Source: Pseudomonadota bacterium (lineage in GTDB: Bacteria > Pseudomonadota > Gammaproteobacteria > Acidiferrobacterales > UBA6901). From it: 48,036 nt of DNA. Every line of letters starts with the position of its first letter. Position 1 is the stretch's first letter. The stretch is taken from contig JAJYCY010000010.1 in assembly GCA_021778035.1 (NCBI GenBank), positions 1 through 48,036 of the forward strand, read 5' to 3'. The notes under the pieces are model-generated. The model saw only the letters and a program-made list of their open reading frames with translations. It did not search any database and was not told the DNA's origin. This document shows positions 8,608-17,407 of the stretch, one piece after another. The translations under genes were made by a program, and so were the position numbers.

Positions 8608-9528
8608 GTACAGCGGCGGAAATCCTGGCGGCCGGGTCTTGAAGCGCCGGTGGACCCAGAAGTACTGCTCCGGCATTTCGCGCACCCCCGCCTCAATCTC
8701 CTGGTTCATGGACTGCGCGTCGGCCACATCGTCGCCGCTCGGATAATTTGTCATGGGGGGGCGCAGAATCAGCTCGTAGCCGCGGCCCCAGGGGAGCTGG
8801 CGCGTGAAGCAGGGTATGACCATGGCGCCGGTGATCTGCGCCAGCCTGCCAAGCGAGGTAAGTGTGGATGCCGGCACGCCAAAGAATGGGGCGAACACCG
8901 CGCCGCTGCCCCCCTGGTCCTGGTCAGGAAGGTAATAGAAAACCAGACCATTGCGGATAGCGCGGATAGCCGGCCGCAAACCTTCCATGCGCTCGATCAG
9001 CACGCCGCCGAAGCGGGTGCGCCGCTGCAAAATGAGATGATGGAGCAGCGCATTCTTGGGCCGCTTGTAGAGGTTGGCGAACCGCGAATACCCGGAACTC
9101 GCGAGATAGATGCCGCCGATTTCCATTCCGACAAAATGCGGGGCAAGGATGATGATGCGCCGGCCGGCATTGTATGCGACGTCGAGATAATGGCAGTTGC
9201 GACAGTGGACCAGCCGGGTCAGACGCCTGTGCGACCCCCACCAGGCAATGGGCACTGTCAGCGATGCGCGCACGAATTCCCGGAAATGGCGGCGGGCAAT
9301 CAGGTTGCGTGCGCGCTTGTCGAGCCCGGGAAAACACAGGCGCAGATTGATCTGCGTGATGCGTCTTCGTTCGCCAAGGACCAGGTAGAAAAGTGTGCCA
9401 ATCACGCCACCGAGAACCCATATGACCGGCAGGGGCAGCAGTGCGGTGACACGCAGAAAGCCGTAGCCAAGCCAGCTCGGCCAGTACCGGGGATGCACGA
9501 ACTGGCGCCAACGGGTCTGTTCAGTCAT
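8605..9528 (-). CDS. LpxL/HtrB-family acyltransferase, third of three in tandem
   Basis: 307 aa, the usual size for lauroyl/myristoyl transferases that complete lipid A at the inner membrane using acyl-ACP. A hydrophobic N-terminal anchor (LLPLPVIWVLGGVIGTLFYLVLG) precedes the catalytic HX4E motif in LAPHFVGMEIGG. The family segments TRFGGVLIERMEGL and FYYLPDQDQGGSGAVFAPFFG are present, and the C-terminus has MPEQYFWVHRRFKTRPPG. The start overlaps the preceding paralog by 8 nt, suggesting translational coupling. It is very similar to the middle paralog and probably arose by duplication. Which acyl position it fills cannot be read from sequence. Confidence 0.9.
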   Translation of the reverse strand: MTEQTRWRQFVHPRYWPSWLGYGFLRVTALLPLPVIWVLGGVIGTLFYLVLGERRRITQINLRLCFPGLDKRARNLIARRHFREFVRASLTVPIAWWGSHRRLTRLVHCRNCHYLDVAYNAGRRIIILAPHFVGMEIGGIYLASSGYSRFANLYKRPKNALLHHLILQRRTRFGGVLIERMEGLRPAIRAIRNGLVFYYLPDQDQGGSGAVFAPFFGVPASTLTSLGRLAQITGAMVIPCFTRQLPWGRGYELILRPPMTNYPSGDDVADAQSMNQEIEAGVREMPEQYFWVHRRFKTRPPGFPPLY

Positions 9529-10444
9529 AGCGGCTGGGCATATTCAAGGGGCGACTCTTGAATCGCTTGTAGGTCCACAGATACTGTTCCGGCATCTCCC
9601 GCACGGCCTGCTCGATCGCGGCATTGAGACATGTGGCGTCGGCAACCGGGTCGGCAGAAGGGAAGTTCGGCAGCGGCGGCTTCATGATCACTTCGTAGCC
9701 CCGGCCGAACGGGAGCAGGCGCGTGTAGCAGGGTATGACCGCAGCCCGCGCCAGCCGGGCAATCCGGCTCGGGGCGGTCAGGGTCGCTGTCGGCACGCCG
9801 AAAAAAGGCGCAAACACGGACGGCGCGCCTCCGGGGTCCTGGTCCGGCAGGTAGTAGAACGGCCGGCCCTCGCGCAACAGCCGCACGAGCGGAAGCAGAT
9901 CGGAGCTGCGCTCTATCATGACGCCCCCGAAGCGGGACCGTCCGCGCCGCATCACGCGGTCGAACACCGGATTCTTGGGGCTTTTGTACATGCTGACCAT
10001 CGGATGCTCCTGGGACAACCTGAGTCCGGCGATCTCCAGAACCACGAAATGCGGCGCCAGCAGGATTACGTGCTGGCCTGCGGCCAGTGCCGAGTCGTAG
10101 ATGAAGCGGTCGCGGAACCGCACCAGGCGGCGGAGTCTGTCACGCGACGCCCATATGCCGACCCCGATGCTCACGATTGCCTGCATGAACGCCCGGAAAG
10201 TCGCCCGGCGCAGGCGCTGGCGCGCCGCATCATCGAGGTCCGGGAAGCAGAGCGCCAGGTTCACGTCTGCCGTGTGGCGTGCACGGCTCGGAACCCGGGA
10301 TGCTATCTCTCCGAGCAGCGCACCCAGCACCCAGAGCAGCGGCAGCGGCAGCATGCTGAATGTGCGGAGCAGCGCCACCGCGGCCCAGGAAGGCCAGTAA
10401 CGGGGATGGTACAGCGGTGTGCTGCGTGGGTCAGGTTTGTTCAT
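9521..10444 (-). CDS. LpxL/HtrB-family acyltransferase, second of three in tandem
   Basis: From the ATG at 10444 (MNKPDPRSTPLYHPRYWPSW) the product is 307 aa, the same length as the next gene. The track start at 10513 lies inside the upstream gene and is unlikely. The motifs are the HX4E active site in LAPHFVVLEIAG, SRFGGVMIERSSDL, and FYYLPDQDPGGAPSVFAPFFG. The C-terminus reads MPEQYLWTYKRFKSRP. The start overlaps the stop of the first paralog by 14 nt. It is an inner-membrane enzyme presumed to add a secondary acyl chain to a lipid A precursor or a related lipid. Confidence 0.9.
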   Translation of the reverse strand: MNKPDPRSTPLYHPRYWPSWAAVALLRTFSMLPLPLLWVLGALLGEIASRVPSRARHTADVNLALCFPDLDDAARQRLRRATFRAFMQAIVSIGVGIWASRDRLRRLVRFRDRFIYDSALAAGQHVILLAPHFVVLEIAGLRLSQEHPMVSMYKSPKNPVFDRVMRRGRSRFGGVMIERSSDLLPLVRLLREGRPFYYLPDQDPGGAPSVFAPFFGVPTATLTAPSRIARLARAAVIPCYTRLLPFGRGYEVIMKPPLPNFPSADPVADATCLNAAIEQAVREMPEQYLWTYKRFKSRPLNMPSRYD

Positions 10445-11474
10445 AGGGAGACGGGGCACCACCCGGACGCGTCTTGAAATATTTGAAAGTCCACATGTAC
10501 TGCTCCGGCGCACCCAGTATGTGCCGTTCGAGCTCGGCGTTCATGCGCCGGGTGTCTTCGGCGAGATCGCCGCTCGGAAACCCCGGCAGCGCCGCGCCCA
10601 GACGGACCTCGTAACCCTTCCCGTGCGGCAGGCGATAGGTAAAGCACGGGAGAACGGCCGCGTCGCAGATCTGCGCGAGCCGGCCCAGGGTGGTAAGACG
10701 CGCCGCTTCGGTGCCCAGAAAAGGCACAAAAATGGAGCCCTGGACACCGAAGTCCTCGTCCGGAAGGTAGTAAAAACCCAGACCCCGCTGGATTTCGCGG
10801 ATGACCGGACGCAATCCCTGTTCGCGCTCGAGCATGCGGCCCCGTGGATCAAACCGCTTGCGCCCATTGGCCATGAACCAGTCGAGCAGCGGGTTGCGCA
10901 TTGGCTTGATCATCCCAAGCAGGGGGAACCTCGCGGACATTGCCGCGGCCCCAAATTCCAGCGCGACGAAATGGGCTGTCAGGAGAATGATCCTGCGGCC
11001 CTGGCGGTGGAGGGTTTCATAGTGCTCCAGACCAGTGATGCGCACCCATCGCCCAAGCTTGGCCGGGTTTCCGAACCAGAGCATGGGGAAATCCAGCAGG
11101 CACTGCGCATAGACCCGGAAATGCCGGCGGACCAGCTGTCTGCGGGCAGCTTCCGCCATGGCGGGGAAACACAGCGCGATGTTGACGCGGGCGACGCGCC
11201 GGCGCTTCGCGCTGAGCAGCCGGTAAATGTCGCCAACAAACGAGCCAAACCCGCTTCGCACCGGGGCCGGCAGCATAGAAATGCCCCATAGCAGCGCCAT
11301 GCCGATCCAGACACCCCAGTAGCTGGGAAGGAGGTAAGAGGCACGGAAACGTGGTGCGTGATAGGGATGACGGTCCTCAGGATCAGCTGCGGGCTGCGGC
11401 AAAGAATGCCGTACTGGCCTTATCATGGCTATCACTAAGCCACCGTAAGGCAATAAATCCTGATTAAATACCAT
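10431..11474 (-). CDS. LpxL/HtrB-family acyltransferase, first of three in tandem
   Basis: 347 aa from the ATG at 11474, or 331 aa from the ATG at 11426 (MIRPVRHSLPQP). The first 20-40 residues lie in AT-rich DNA and do not resemble the family. The catalytic HX4E is in LTAHFVALEFGA, and the later segment FYYLPDEDFGVQGSIFVPFLG is closer to the classic LpxL/LpxM form (PDEDFG) than in the two following paralogs. The C-terminus is APEQYMWTFKYFKTRPGG. It heads a minus-strand run of three overlapping genes. I expect it to be the more canonical late acyltransferase of the set, but that is inference. Confidence 0.88.
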   Translation of the reverse strand: MVFNQDLLPYGGLVIAMIRPVRHSLPQPAADPEDRHPYHAPRFRASYLLPSYWGVWIGMALLWGISMLPAPVRSGFGSFVGDIYRLLSAKRRRVARVNIALCFPAMAEAARRQLVRRHFRVYAQCLLDFPMLWFGNPAKLGRWVRITGLEHYETLHRQGRRIILLTAHFVALEFGAAAMSARFPLLGMIKPMRNPLLDWFMANGRKRFDPRGRMLEREQGLRPVIREIQRGLGFYYLPDEDFGVQGSIFVPFLGTEAARLTTLGRLAQICDAAVLPCFTYRLPHGKGYEVRLGAALPGFPSGDLAEDTRRMNAELERHILGAPEQYMWTFKYFKTRPGGAPSPYEQT

Positions 11475-11703
11475 TAATGATCCACTCTACGAGTAAATAA
11501 AGCTATTGTAGCAAAATAATTCCCACTGTAATTCATATATGCCGTATTATCTTAGGAAGACATCCGTATACCATGCATTGTGGGAATATAATTATGTAAA
11601 ACCACTAAAAATCAGATAATTGATCTCTACTATCCGCATATTGGTGATACTCTGAGTCTTGAGTGGGTTTGTATGCAGTTCTCCCACCCTCCTGCATTAA
11701 TGG
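11471..11703. other. AT-rich island bounded by CCATTAATG / CATTAATGG
   Basis: This stretch is strikingly AT-rich against GC-rich surroundings. It covers the gap between ttcA and the first acyltransferase plus the last ~30 codons of ttcA. The 9-mer CCATTAATG at 11471-11479 recurs inverted at 11695-11703. Inside lie ATTCCCAC (11519-11526) and GTGGGAAT (11580-11587), an 8-bp inverted repeat flanked on both sides by ATA. No gene is recognisable in the 130-bp gap. It may be a remnant of inserted DNA. Confidence 0.4.
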
Positions 11704-12429
11704 CCGCATGGCATGCAGCAGGTTGGCAAACAGCTGCGGGTGCGTCGCCTCCTCACGGGCCAGCAGTAACTTCATGTGCTGACGCTGGCTTGGCATGCGA
11801 AAGCAGGCCGGGCAATTGTCGGCGATCACGGGCAGGCCGGCCGTAGCGGCGAAATCCCGGAGCTGGCGCTCACGGACATAGATGAACGGGCGGATCACCC
11901 TCAGGTCACCGGCATCATTGAGGTAGTTGGCCTTCATGGTACGCAGGCTGCCACCATGAAAGGCGCTCATGAGGAAGGATTCGGCCAGATCATCGAGGTG
12001 CTGGGCCAGCACCAGCACATTGCAGCCCTGCTCACGCGCCGTGGCATAGAGGATTCCCCGGCGCATGCGTGCGCAGTAGGCACAGAACGACGTTCCCCGC
12101 AGGGTTCTGAGCGCCCGCTCCACGATCGGCTGGCGGCGGTAGTGGTAGGCAATCCCGAGTGCCGGCACGTAATCGCGCAGGCCGCCCGGATCAAATCCTT
12201 CGATCACGGGATCCACGGTGGCCGCCATCAGGCTGAAAGGCACCGGCGCTTTGTCCCGGAGATGCAGCAGGGTATGCAGCATGCCGAGGCTGTCCTTGCC
12301 GCCGGACAGCCCGAGCAGCAGACGGTCACCGGGGCGGATCATTCCGTAATCGGCGATCGCGCGACCGGCAGCGCGCAGGATGCTGCGCGGAGGGCGCTGG
12401 ACACGAACGGTGCTAGTTAGCGGACACAT
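11605..12429 (-). CDS. ttcA: TtcA-family tRNA 2-thiocytidine synthase or close relative
   Basis: ATP-dependent tRNA-thiolating family; TtcA makes 2-thiocytidine at tRNA position 32 using an iron-sulfur cluster. The PP-loop motif LLGLSGGKDS is intact. One Cys pair is in SFCAYCARMRRGILY and a second in NCPACFRMP, as expected for cluster ligands. From the ATG at 12429 the length is 274 aa, slightly short for TtcA. The track start at 12525 is a GTG followed by a low-complexity leader and is less likely. The C-terminal tail after LLHAMRPLMQ is encoded in AT-rich DNA and does not look conserved. It is divergent from metK. Confidence 0.85.
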   Translation of the reverse strand: MCPLTSTVRVQRPPRSILRAAGRAIADYGMIRPGDRLLLGLSGGKDSLGMLHTLLHLRDKAPVPFSLMAATVDPVIEGFDPGGLRDYVPALGIAYHYRRQPIVERALRTLRGTSFCAYCARMRRGILYATAREQGCNVLVLAQHLDDLAESFLMSAFHGGSLRTMKANYLNDAGDLRVIRPFIYVRERQLRDFAATAGLPVIADNCPACFRMPSQRQHMKLLLAREEATHPQLFANLLHAMRPLMQEGGRTAYKPTQDSEYHQYADSRDQLSDF

Positions 12430-12570
12430 GACCGAATTATTATGCCTTAAAAACGTGCCGAAAAGCCGGGAACGGAGCACGCGGGGCGCACCGGGACCAC
12501 GCGCGGTGCCGGCGCCGGTGGCCACTCCAGCCGTAACGCGGCGGGCGTGTCAATTTTGGCGCAGGTTCGC

Positions 12571-12576
12571 TACACT
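12571..12576 (+). promoter_or_regulatory. Possible -10 box for metK
   Basis: TACACT (five of six matches to TATAAT) lies 41 bp before the metK ATG in the spacer shared with ttcA. No good -35 hexamer is seen at the right distance, so an activator or a weak -35 would be needed. Confidence 0.3.
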
Positions 12577-12617
12577 TGTTACCCGGTCAATGAATTATCG
12601 TCATTCAGGGAGCAGCG

Positions 12618-13811
12618 ATGGCAGACAGCTTTCTCTTCACTTCGGAATCGGTGTCTGAAGGTCACCCGGACAAGGTGTGCGACCAGATTTCGGACAGCGT
12701 GCTGGATGCGATCCTCGCACAGCACAAAGGGGCGCGCGTCGCCTGCGAAACCCTGGTAAAGAACAATCTCATCGTACTGGCCGGGGAAATCACGACCAGC
12801 GCCAACATCGACGTCGAAAAGGTCGCCAGGGAAGCCGTCCGCTCGATCGGCTATACCGATGAAATGGGATTCGGTCCTGACAGCTGTACCGTGCTGACCG
12901 CCATCGGCCGGCAGTCGCCGCATATCGCCCAGGGGGTAGACGAAGGCCGGGGCCTCGATCTGGAGCAGGGTGCGGGCGATCAGGGTTTGATGTTCGGCTA
13001 TGCCACCAGCGAAACCCCCGAACTGATGCCGATGCCCATCTCCCTGGCACACCGCCTCGTGAAGCGCCAGTCCGACGTGCGCAAGAGCGGGCGGCTCGGC
13101 TGGCTTCGGCCCGACGCCAAGTCCCAGGTCACGGTGCGGTATGTCAACGGCAAGCCCGCCGGCATAGACGCCGTGGTCCTGTCGACCCAGCACGCTCCCG
13201 GCGTCAGCTACGATACGATCAAAGAGGCCGTGATCGAGGAGATCGTCAAGCCGGTGCTGCCGAAGGAGTGGCTCGGCAGGGACACCAAGTACTTTATCAA
13301 TCCTACCGGCGCATTCGAGATCGGCGGCCCGGTAGGCGACGCCGGCCTGACCGGCCGCAAGATCATCGTTGACACCTACGGCGGCATGGCCAGACACGGT
13401 GGCGGTGCGTTTTCCGGAAAGGATCCGTCAAAGGTTGACCGCTCGGCCGCTTATGCCGGGCGCTATGTTGCCAAGAATGTGGTTGCAGCCGGCCTCGCCG
13501 ACCGGTGCGAGATCCAGATCGCCTACGCCATCGGAATTGCCCGTCCGGTATCGGTGCATGTCGATACATTTGGCACGGGCAGAATGCCTGATGGCCAGAT
13601 CGCGGAACTGGTCTGCGCGCACTTCGATCTGCGTCCCAAAGGCATCATCCAGATGCTCGACCTGCTGCGCCCGATCTACGCGGCAACGGCGGCCTATGGA
13701 CATTTCGGACGTTCGGAGCCAGCTTTCAGCTGGGAGCGGACGGACCGGGCAGAGCAGCTGCGCGAGGCAGCAGGCCTGAAGCCTGGTGCGCGCAACGCCG
13801 CTACCGCGTAA
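12618..13811 (+). CDS. metK: S-adenosylmethionine synthetase
   Basis: Makes S-adenosylmethionine from methionine and ATP, releasing phosphate and pyrophosphate; cytosolic tetramer. The signature segments are present: [20 protein letters not shown] at the N-terminus, [12 protein letters not shown], and the glycine-rich [19 protein letters not shown]. The length of 397 aa is slightly above the 384 of E. coli. GGGAG precedes the ATG. It is followed by a riboswitch-controlled ahcY and then metF, so synthesis, by-product removal and methyl-group supply are encoded together. Confidence 0.98.
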   Translation: MADSFLFTSESVSEGHPDKVCDQISDSVLDAILAQHKGARVACETLVKNNLIVLAGEITTSANIDVEKVAREAVRSIGYTDEMGFGPDSCTVLTAIGRQSPHIAQGVDEGRGLDLEQGAGDQGLMFGYATSETPELMPMPISLAHRLVKRQSDVRKSGRLGWLRPDAKSQVTVRYVNGKPAGIDAVVLSTQHAPGVSYDTIKEAVIEEIVKPVLPKEWLGRDTKYFINPTGAFEIGGPVGDAGLTGRKIIVDTYGGMARHGGGAFSGKDPSKVDRSAAYAGRYVAKNVVAAGLADRCEIQIAYAIGIARPVSVHVDTFGTGRMPDGQIAELVCAHFDLRPKGIIQMLDLLRPIYAATAAYGHFGRSEPAFSWERTDRAEQLREAAGLKPGARNAATA

Positions 13812-13873
13812 CCGGCTTTCGCCGTTCCGGGCGATATCGACATGCTCTGGCCAGCGGCCAGGCACAGTAACTT

Positions 13874-13952
13874 CCAAGGAGCGTTGCGACCCCGCTGCCA
13901 GCTGGACGGGGCCAGGCTTGGCGGGGACTGCGACTGAGACAACGGCGCTCCT
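13874..13952 (+). promoter_or_regulatory. S-adenosylhomocysteine (SAH) riboswitch upstream of ahcY
   Basis: The leader contains the conserved core GGAGCGTTGCGAC, later CCAGGCTTGG, and finally AACGGCGCTCC. GGAGCG (13878-13883) pairs with CGCTCC (13946-13951) as P1. CCCCG (13890-13894) pairs with CGGGG (13907-13911) as P2. CCAAG (13874-13878) pairs with CTTGG (13917-13921) as the pseudoknot. The commonly cited pseudoknot form is CCGAG/CTCGG, so the changed base pair is compensated here. The ribosome-binding GGAG follows at 13961. SAH riboswitches are known to turn on SAH-recycling genes when SAH accumulates. Confidence 0.93.
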
Positions 13953-13971
13953 TACATACCGGAGTTATGTG

Positions 13972-15393
13972 ATGAACGCAGTCGTCAATCCGAAGTTCAA
14001 GGATTACAAGGTTGCCGATATCGGGCTTGCCGCATGGGGGCGCAAGGAGATCGAGATCGCCCAGACCGAGATGCCCGGTCTTATGGCACTGCGCGAAGAA
14101 TTCTCTGCGCAGCAGCCCCTCAAGGGCGCCCGGATTTCCGGGTCACTGCACATGACCATCCAGACGGCGGTGCTCATCGAGACGCTGACAGCGCTCGGGG
14201 CAAAAGTGCGCTGGGCATCCTGCAACATCTTTTCCACCCAGGATCATGCGGCGTCGGCCATGGCGGCGGCTGGAATTCCGGTGTTTGCCTGGAAAGGAGA
14301 GACCATCGAGGAGTACTGGTGGTGCACCCGGCAGGCGCTTACCTGGCCCGATGGCGAAGGGCCGAACATGATCCTGGATGATGGCGGTGACGCCACCCTG
14401 CTCGTGCACAAGGGTGCCGAGTTCGAGCGCGCCGGCAGCGTGCCATCCGCCGGGGAAAATTCGAGCGAGGAGTGGAGGGTATTTCTCGACCAGCTACGCG
14501 AGAGCCTGACCGCCAGTCCCGGAAAATGGGGCCGCATGGCACGCGGCATCCGGGGCGTGACCGAGGAAACAACCACCGGCGTTCACCGTCTGTACCAGAT
14601 GCAGCAGCGCGGCGAACTGATGTTCCCCGCCATGAACGTCAATGATTCGGTGACAAAATCGAAATTTGACAATCTTTACGGCTGCCGGGAATCACTTATT
14701 GATGGCATCAAGCGTGCCACCGACGTGATGATTGCCGGAAAAATCTGTGTGGTGCTCGGCTACGGTGACGTCGGGAAAGGGTGTGCGCAGGCGTTTCGCG
14801 GAATGGGGGCTACGGTGTGGATCACCGAAATTGATCCCATCTGCGCGCTGCAGGCAGCGATGGAGGGCTACCGGGTTGTCACCATGGACGAAGCCGCGTC
14901 GTTGGGCGACATCTTCGTGACGGCCACCGGGAACGTCAGTGTCATCACACACGCACACATGCTGTTGATGAAAAACGAAGCTATCGTGTGCAACATCGGA
15001 CACTTCGACGCGGAAATCGATATCGCCTCCCTTGAACAGTACCCGTGGGAAGAGATCAAGCCGCAGGTTGACCACGTCCTGCTGCCGGACGGCCGGAAAC
15101 TGATCGTTCTTGCCAAGGGACGGCTGGTGAACCTCGGGTGTGCAACCGGACACCCCAGTTTCGTGATGTCGGCATCCTTTTCAAACCAGACGATCGCGCA
15201 GATCGAGCTGTTTACCCGCAGCAGCGAATACGGGAAACAGGTTTACACGCTGCCCAAGAGGCTGGATGAGAAGGTTGCCCGCCTGCACCTCAAGAAGATC
15301 GGCGCCCGCCTTACGCAGCTGTCCGGCGAACAGGCGGCATACATCGGCGTGCCGGTCGAAGGCCCTTACAAGCCGGATCACTACCGCTACTGA
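13972..15393 (+). CDS. ahcY: Adenosylhomocysteinase (SAH hydrolase)
   Basis: Cleaves S-adenosylhomocysteine reversibly to adenosine and homocysteine, relieving product inhibition of methyltransferases; NAD-containing cytosolic tetramer. The ATG at 13972, with GGAG 7 nt upstream, gives 473 aa beginning [20 protein letters not shown]. The track start at 13786 would run through the metK stop and the riboswitch and is wrong. The NAD-binding loop is [14 protein letters not shown], the substrate region includes [20 protein letters not shown], and the C-terminus KPDHYRY is the family hallmark. It is regulated by the preceding riboswitch. Confidence 0.98.
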   Translation: MNAVVNPKFKDYKVADIGLAAWGRKEIEIAQTEMPGLMALREEFSAQQPLKGARISGSLHMTIQTAVLIETLTALGAKVRWASCNIFSTQDHAASAMAAAGIPVFAWKGETIEEYWWCTRQALTWPDGEGPNMILDDGGDATLLVHKGAEFERAGSVPSAGENSSEEWRVFLDQLRESLTASPGKWGRMARGIRGVTEETTTGVHRLYQMQQRGELMFPAMNVNDSVTKSKFDNLYGCRESLIDGIKRATDVMIAGKICVVLGYGDVGKGCAQAFRGMGATVWITEIDPICALQAAMEGYRVVTMDEAASLGDIFVTATGNVSVITHAHMLLMKNEAIVCNIGHFDAEIDIASLEQYPWEEIKPQVDHVLLPDGRKLIVLAKGRLVNLGCATGHPSFVMSASFSNQTIAQIELFTRSSEYGKQVYTLPKRLDEKVARLHLKKIGARLTQLSGEQAAYIGVPVEGPYKPDHYRY

Positions 15394-15451
15394 TTTCCGG
15401 ATTGGTCAGGACCTATCCGGGACGCCCGGTCAGCCCCTTCTGAAGGCACCC

Positions 15452-16297
15452 ATGGAATCGCAGAGAAGGCACGGACGGACTTTCAGCTTCGAGTTTTTCC
15501 CCCCCAAGACCGGCGAGGGCAAGGAAAGCCTTCGCCGCACTGCGGCGCAGCTGGCGCAGCTTGGGCCACGCTTCATGTCCGTGACCTTCGGCGCCGGAGG
15601 AAGCACGCGTGAGGGAACGTTCGAGACGGTCAGGGATATCCAGGGCGCCGGGATGGATGCCGCGCCGCACCTCTCCTGCATCGGATCGTCGCGTGACCAG
15701 CTGCGCCAGATACTGCGCAGCTACATGGCGCTCGGGGTACATCATGTGGTTGCCCTGCGCGGTGACCTGCCTTCGGGCACGGTAGCGGCCGGCGAACTGC
15801 GCTACGCGAGCGAATTGGTCGAGTTCATCCGCGCGGAGACCGGACCCCATTTTCATATCGAGGTTGCCGCGTACCCGGAAACCCACCCGCAGGCGGTAAG
15901 TGCTGCCGCCGACCGGCTCAATTTCCAGCGCAAGGTGCTGGCCGGTGCCGACTCCGCCATCACGCAGTATTTCTACAATGCGGACGCCTATTTTCGTTTC
16001 GTCGACGACTGCGAGAGTCTGGGGCTGGATATCCCGATTGTTCCGGGAATCATGCCAATCACGAACTTCAAGCAGCTGGCGCGCTTTTCGGATGCCTGTG
16101 GCGCGGAAATACCCCGCTGGATCCGCCGCCGTCTCGAGGACTATGGTGATGACCTCGACGCCCTGCGCGCGTTCGGACTGGATGTCACCACCGATCTCTG
16201 CGACCGCCTGCTTGTCGCCGGTGCGCCCGGCCTGCATTTCTATACGCTGAACCGCGCAGGCCCGGCAAGCACCGTCTGGGAACGGCTCGGACTTTGA
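15452..16297 (+). CDS. metF: Methylenetetrahydrofolate reductase
   Basis: Reduces 5,10-methylenetetrahydrofolate to 5-methyltetrahydrofolate, the methyl donor for methionine synthesis; FAD-dependent TIM barrel. The ATG at 15452 (MESQRRHGRTFSFEFFPPKT) with AAGG upstream gives 281 aa. The track start at 15266 lies within ahcY. Family motifs are FSFEFFPPKT, VTFGAGGSTREGT, VALRGDLP and ITQYFYNAD. It lies 58 bp after ahcY and probably shares its riboswitch-controlled transcript. Confidence 0.96.
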   Translation: MESQRRHGRTFSFEFFPPKTGEGKESLRRTAAQLAQLGPRFMSVTFGAGGSTREGTFETVRDIQGAGMDAAPHLSCIGSSRDQLRQILRSYMALGVHHVVALRGDLPSGTVAAGELRYASELVEFIRAETGPHFHIEVAAYPETHPQAVSAAADRLNFQRKVLAGADSAITQYFYNADAYFRFVDDCESLGLDIPIVPGIMPITNFKQLARFSDACGAEIPRWIRRRLEDYGDDLDALRAFGLDVTTDLCDRLLVAGAPGLHFYTLNRAGPASTVWERLGL

Positions 16298-16457
16298 ACC
16301 CCGTCGCGCGGGCCGGCGCCGGTGACCCCCCGGCTTCCGGCGCGGTCCCGGCGTTGCGACGACCACGGATGGCGGGAGCGTGCCGCAGCGATATACTCTT
16401 CGTCCGGGGCAGGCAGCTAGCTGTGTCTGGTGATAGCGGAGGCCGTCGGCGGAATAC

Positions 16458-16970
16458 ATGACTTCGGGACAGTACAGACTCGCGCTGGCAAGCATTCTCC
16501 TGGTGCAGATCTCCGGGTTCGTGCTGCTGTGGATGCGGATTCCCGCTGCGCCGCCCCGCAGCCTGCCGGCACCCGCGGTTCCCCAGATCATGCCCGGAAG
16601 CGCGCGCAGCGCCGTCCGGATCCCGCAGGATCAGATGCTGCGGCAGGCCATCCAGTCGGTGCTGAAACAGGAGCTTGCCCCCTACCTGCCTCAGCTTGCG
16701 GCCCGGGCCCGGATGCGGCGCGCCGCCGCGGGTGCGCCCGGCGTCGGAGTCGCGCCGGCGAATCCAGCCAGCCGCCGGGCCATGCAACAGTCCGACGCGA
16801 TCGTGGACCGTGCCCTGGCGAGCGGCGTGTGGACCAACGCGGACAGCGCGGCGCTGCTGCAGGTGGCGCCGGATCTGTCAGAGAGCCAGCGGGAAAAACT
16901 GCTTGACCGGATTTTTGGCGCGATCAATACCCAGCAGATGAAACCGGCGGGATCACTGCCTTCGCTCTAG
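16458..16970 (+). CDS. Unrecognised small membrane-anchored protein
   Basis: 170 aa that I do not recognise. One hydrophobic segment near residues 8-26 (LALASILLVQISGFVLLWM) should anchor it in the inner membrane, with the rest outside or inside. A Pro/Ala-rich linker follows, then a helical charged region (QMLRQAIQSVLKQELAPYLPQL) and a C-terminal helix pair ending near LDRIFGAINTQQ. There is no Cys and no catalytic motif. Base composition matches the neighbours. It stands alone between metF and another small exported protein. A TATACT box at 16392 could drive it. Confidence 0.6.
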   Translation: MTSGQYRLALASILLVQISGFVLLWMRIPAAPPRSLPAPAVPQIMPGSARSAVRIPQDQMLRQAIQSVLKQELAPYLPQLAARARMRRAAAGAPGVGVAPANPASRRAMQQSDAIVDRALASGVWTNADSAALLQVAPDLSESQREKLLDRIFGAINTQQMKPAGSLPSL

Positions 16971-17011
16971 ACGGAGTGAGTCGGCCAGCCGGTTTTCGGG
17001 AGAACGAAAAG

Positions 17012-17407
17012 ATGAAACAGGTCATGCTGGCAATTGCCATAGCCTGCGCCATGCTGCCGGTTTCCGCGTCGGCGCAGGGCGACTACGTTCCGGGTTACGT
17101 TTACGTCGGACCGGACAGCGAGTACATGTATGGCACCTTCAATAACCGTTTCAACACGGCACCGACCGCCACGCGGACCTATATCGGGGCCGGCGGCTAT
17201 GCGGGCGGACTGCTCTACTTCTATGGCGAAGACGCGGATGGACACTATTTCTATTGCTACATTCCGCCGACCAGCCCCATCTACCAGGCCGCGGTCGAAA
17301 TCAAGAATACACTCGGCGATGGATCGCTGCTGTCGGTTGAGCGCACACCTCCATCCAGCGAGTGCACCTCGGTCTATTCGGCGAAGGCCTCGCATTATCT
17401 CAACTGA
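17012..17407 (+). CDS. Unrecognised secreted protein
   Basis: 131 aa from the ATG at 17012; the track start at 16976 adds residues before the signal peptide. A clear signal peptide (MKQVMLAIAIACAMLPVSASAQ) has a likely cleavage after ASA. The mature ~110 residues are rich in Tyr and Gly (YVPGYVYVGPDSEYMYG, GAGGYAGGLLYFYGED). Two Cys, in FYCYIPP and SSECTS, could form a disulfide in the periplasm. I do not recognise the family. It follows the 16458 gene by 41 bp on the same strand and may be co-transcribed. Confidence 0.65.
   Translation: MKQVMLAIAIACAMLPVSASAQGDYVPGYVYVGPDSEYMYGTFNNRFNTAPTATRTYIGAGGYAGGLLYFYGEDADGHYFYCYIPPTSPIYQAAVEIKNTLGDGSLLSVERTPPSSECTSVYSAKASHYLN

Noticed and set aside
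6711-8696. 661-aa minus-strand ORF opposite ntrX
   Set aside because: It is the antisense shadow of a GC-rich gene: low-complexity His/Arg/Pro-rich sequence, no domain, and it covers a complete known gene.
13847-13861. CTGGCC-AGC-GGCCAG hairpin after metK as a terminator
   Set aside because: No T-run follows, and it lies just before the riboswitch; readthrough from metK into ahcY cannot be excluded.
13786-13971. Upstream extension of ahcY given by the ORF track
   Set aside because: It would translate through the metK stop region and the SAH riboswitch; the ATG at 13972 has a good ribosome-binding site and the family N-terminus.
15413-16591. 392-aa minus-strand ORF opposite metF
   Set aside because: Shadow of metF, which shows full family motifs on the plus strand.
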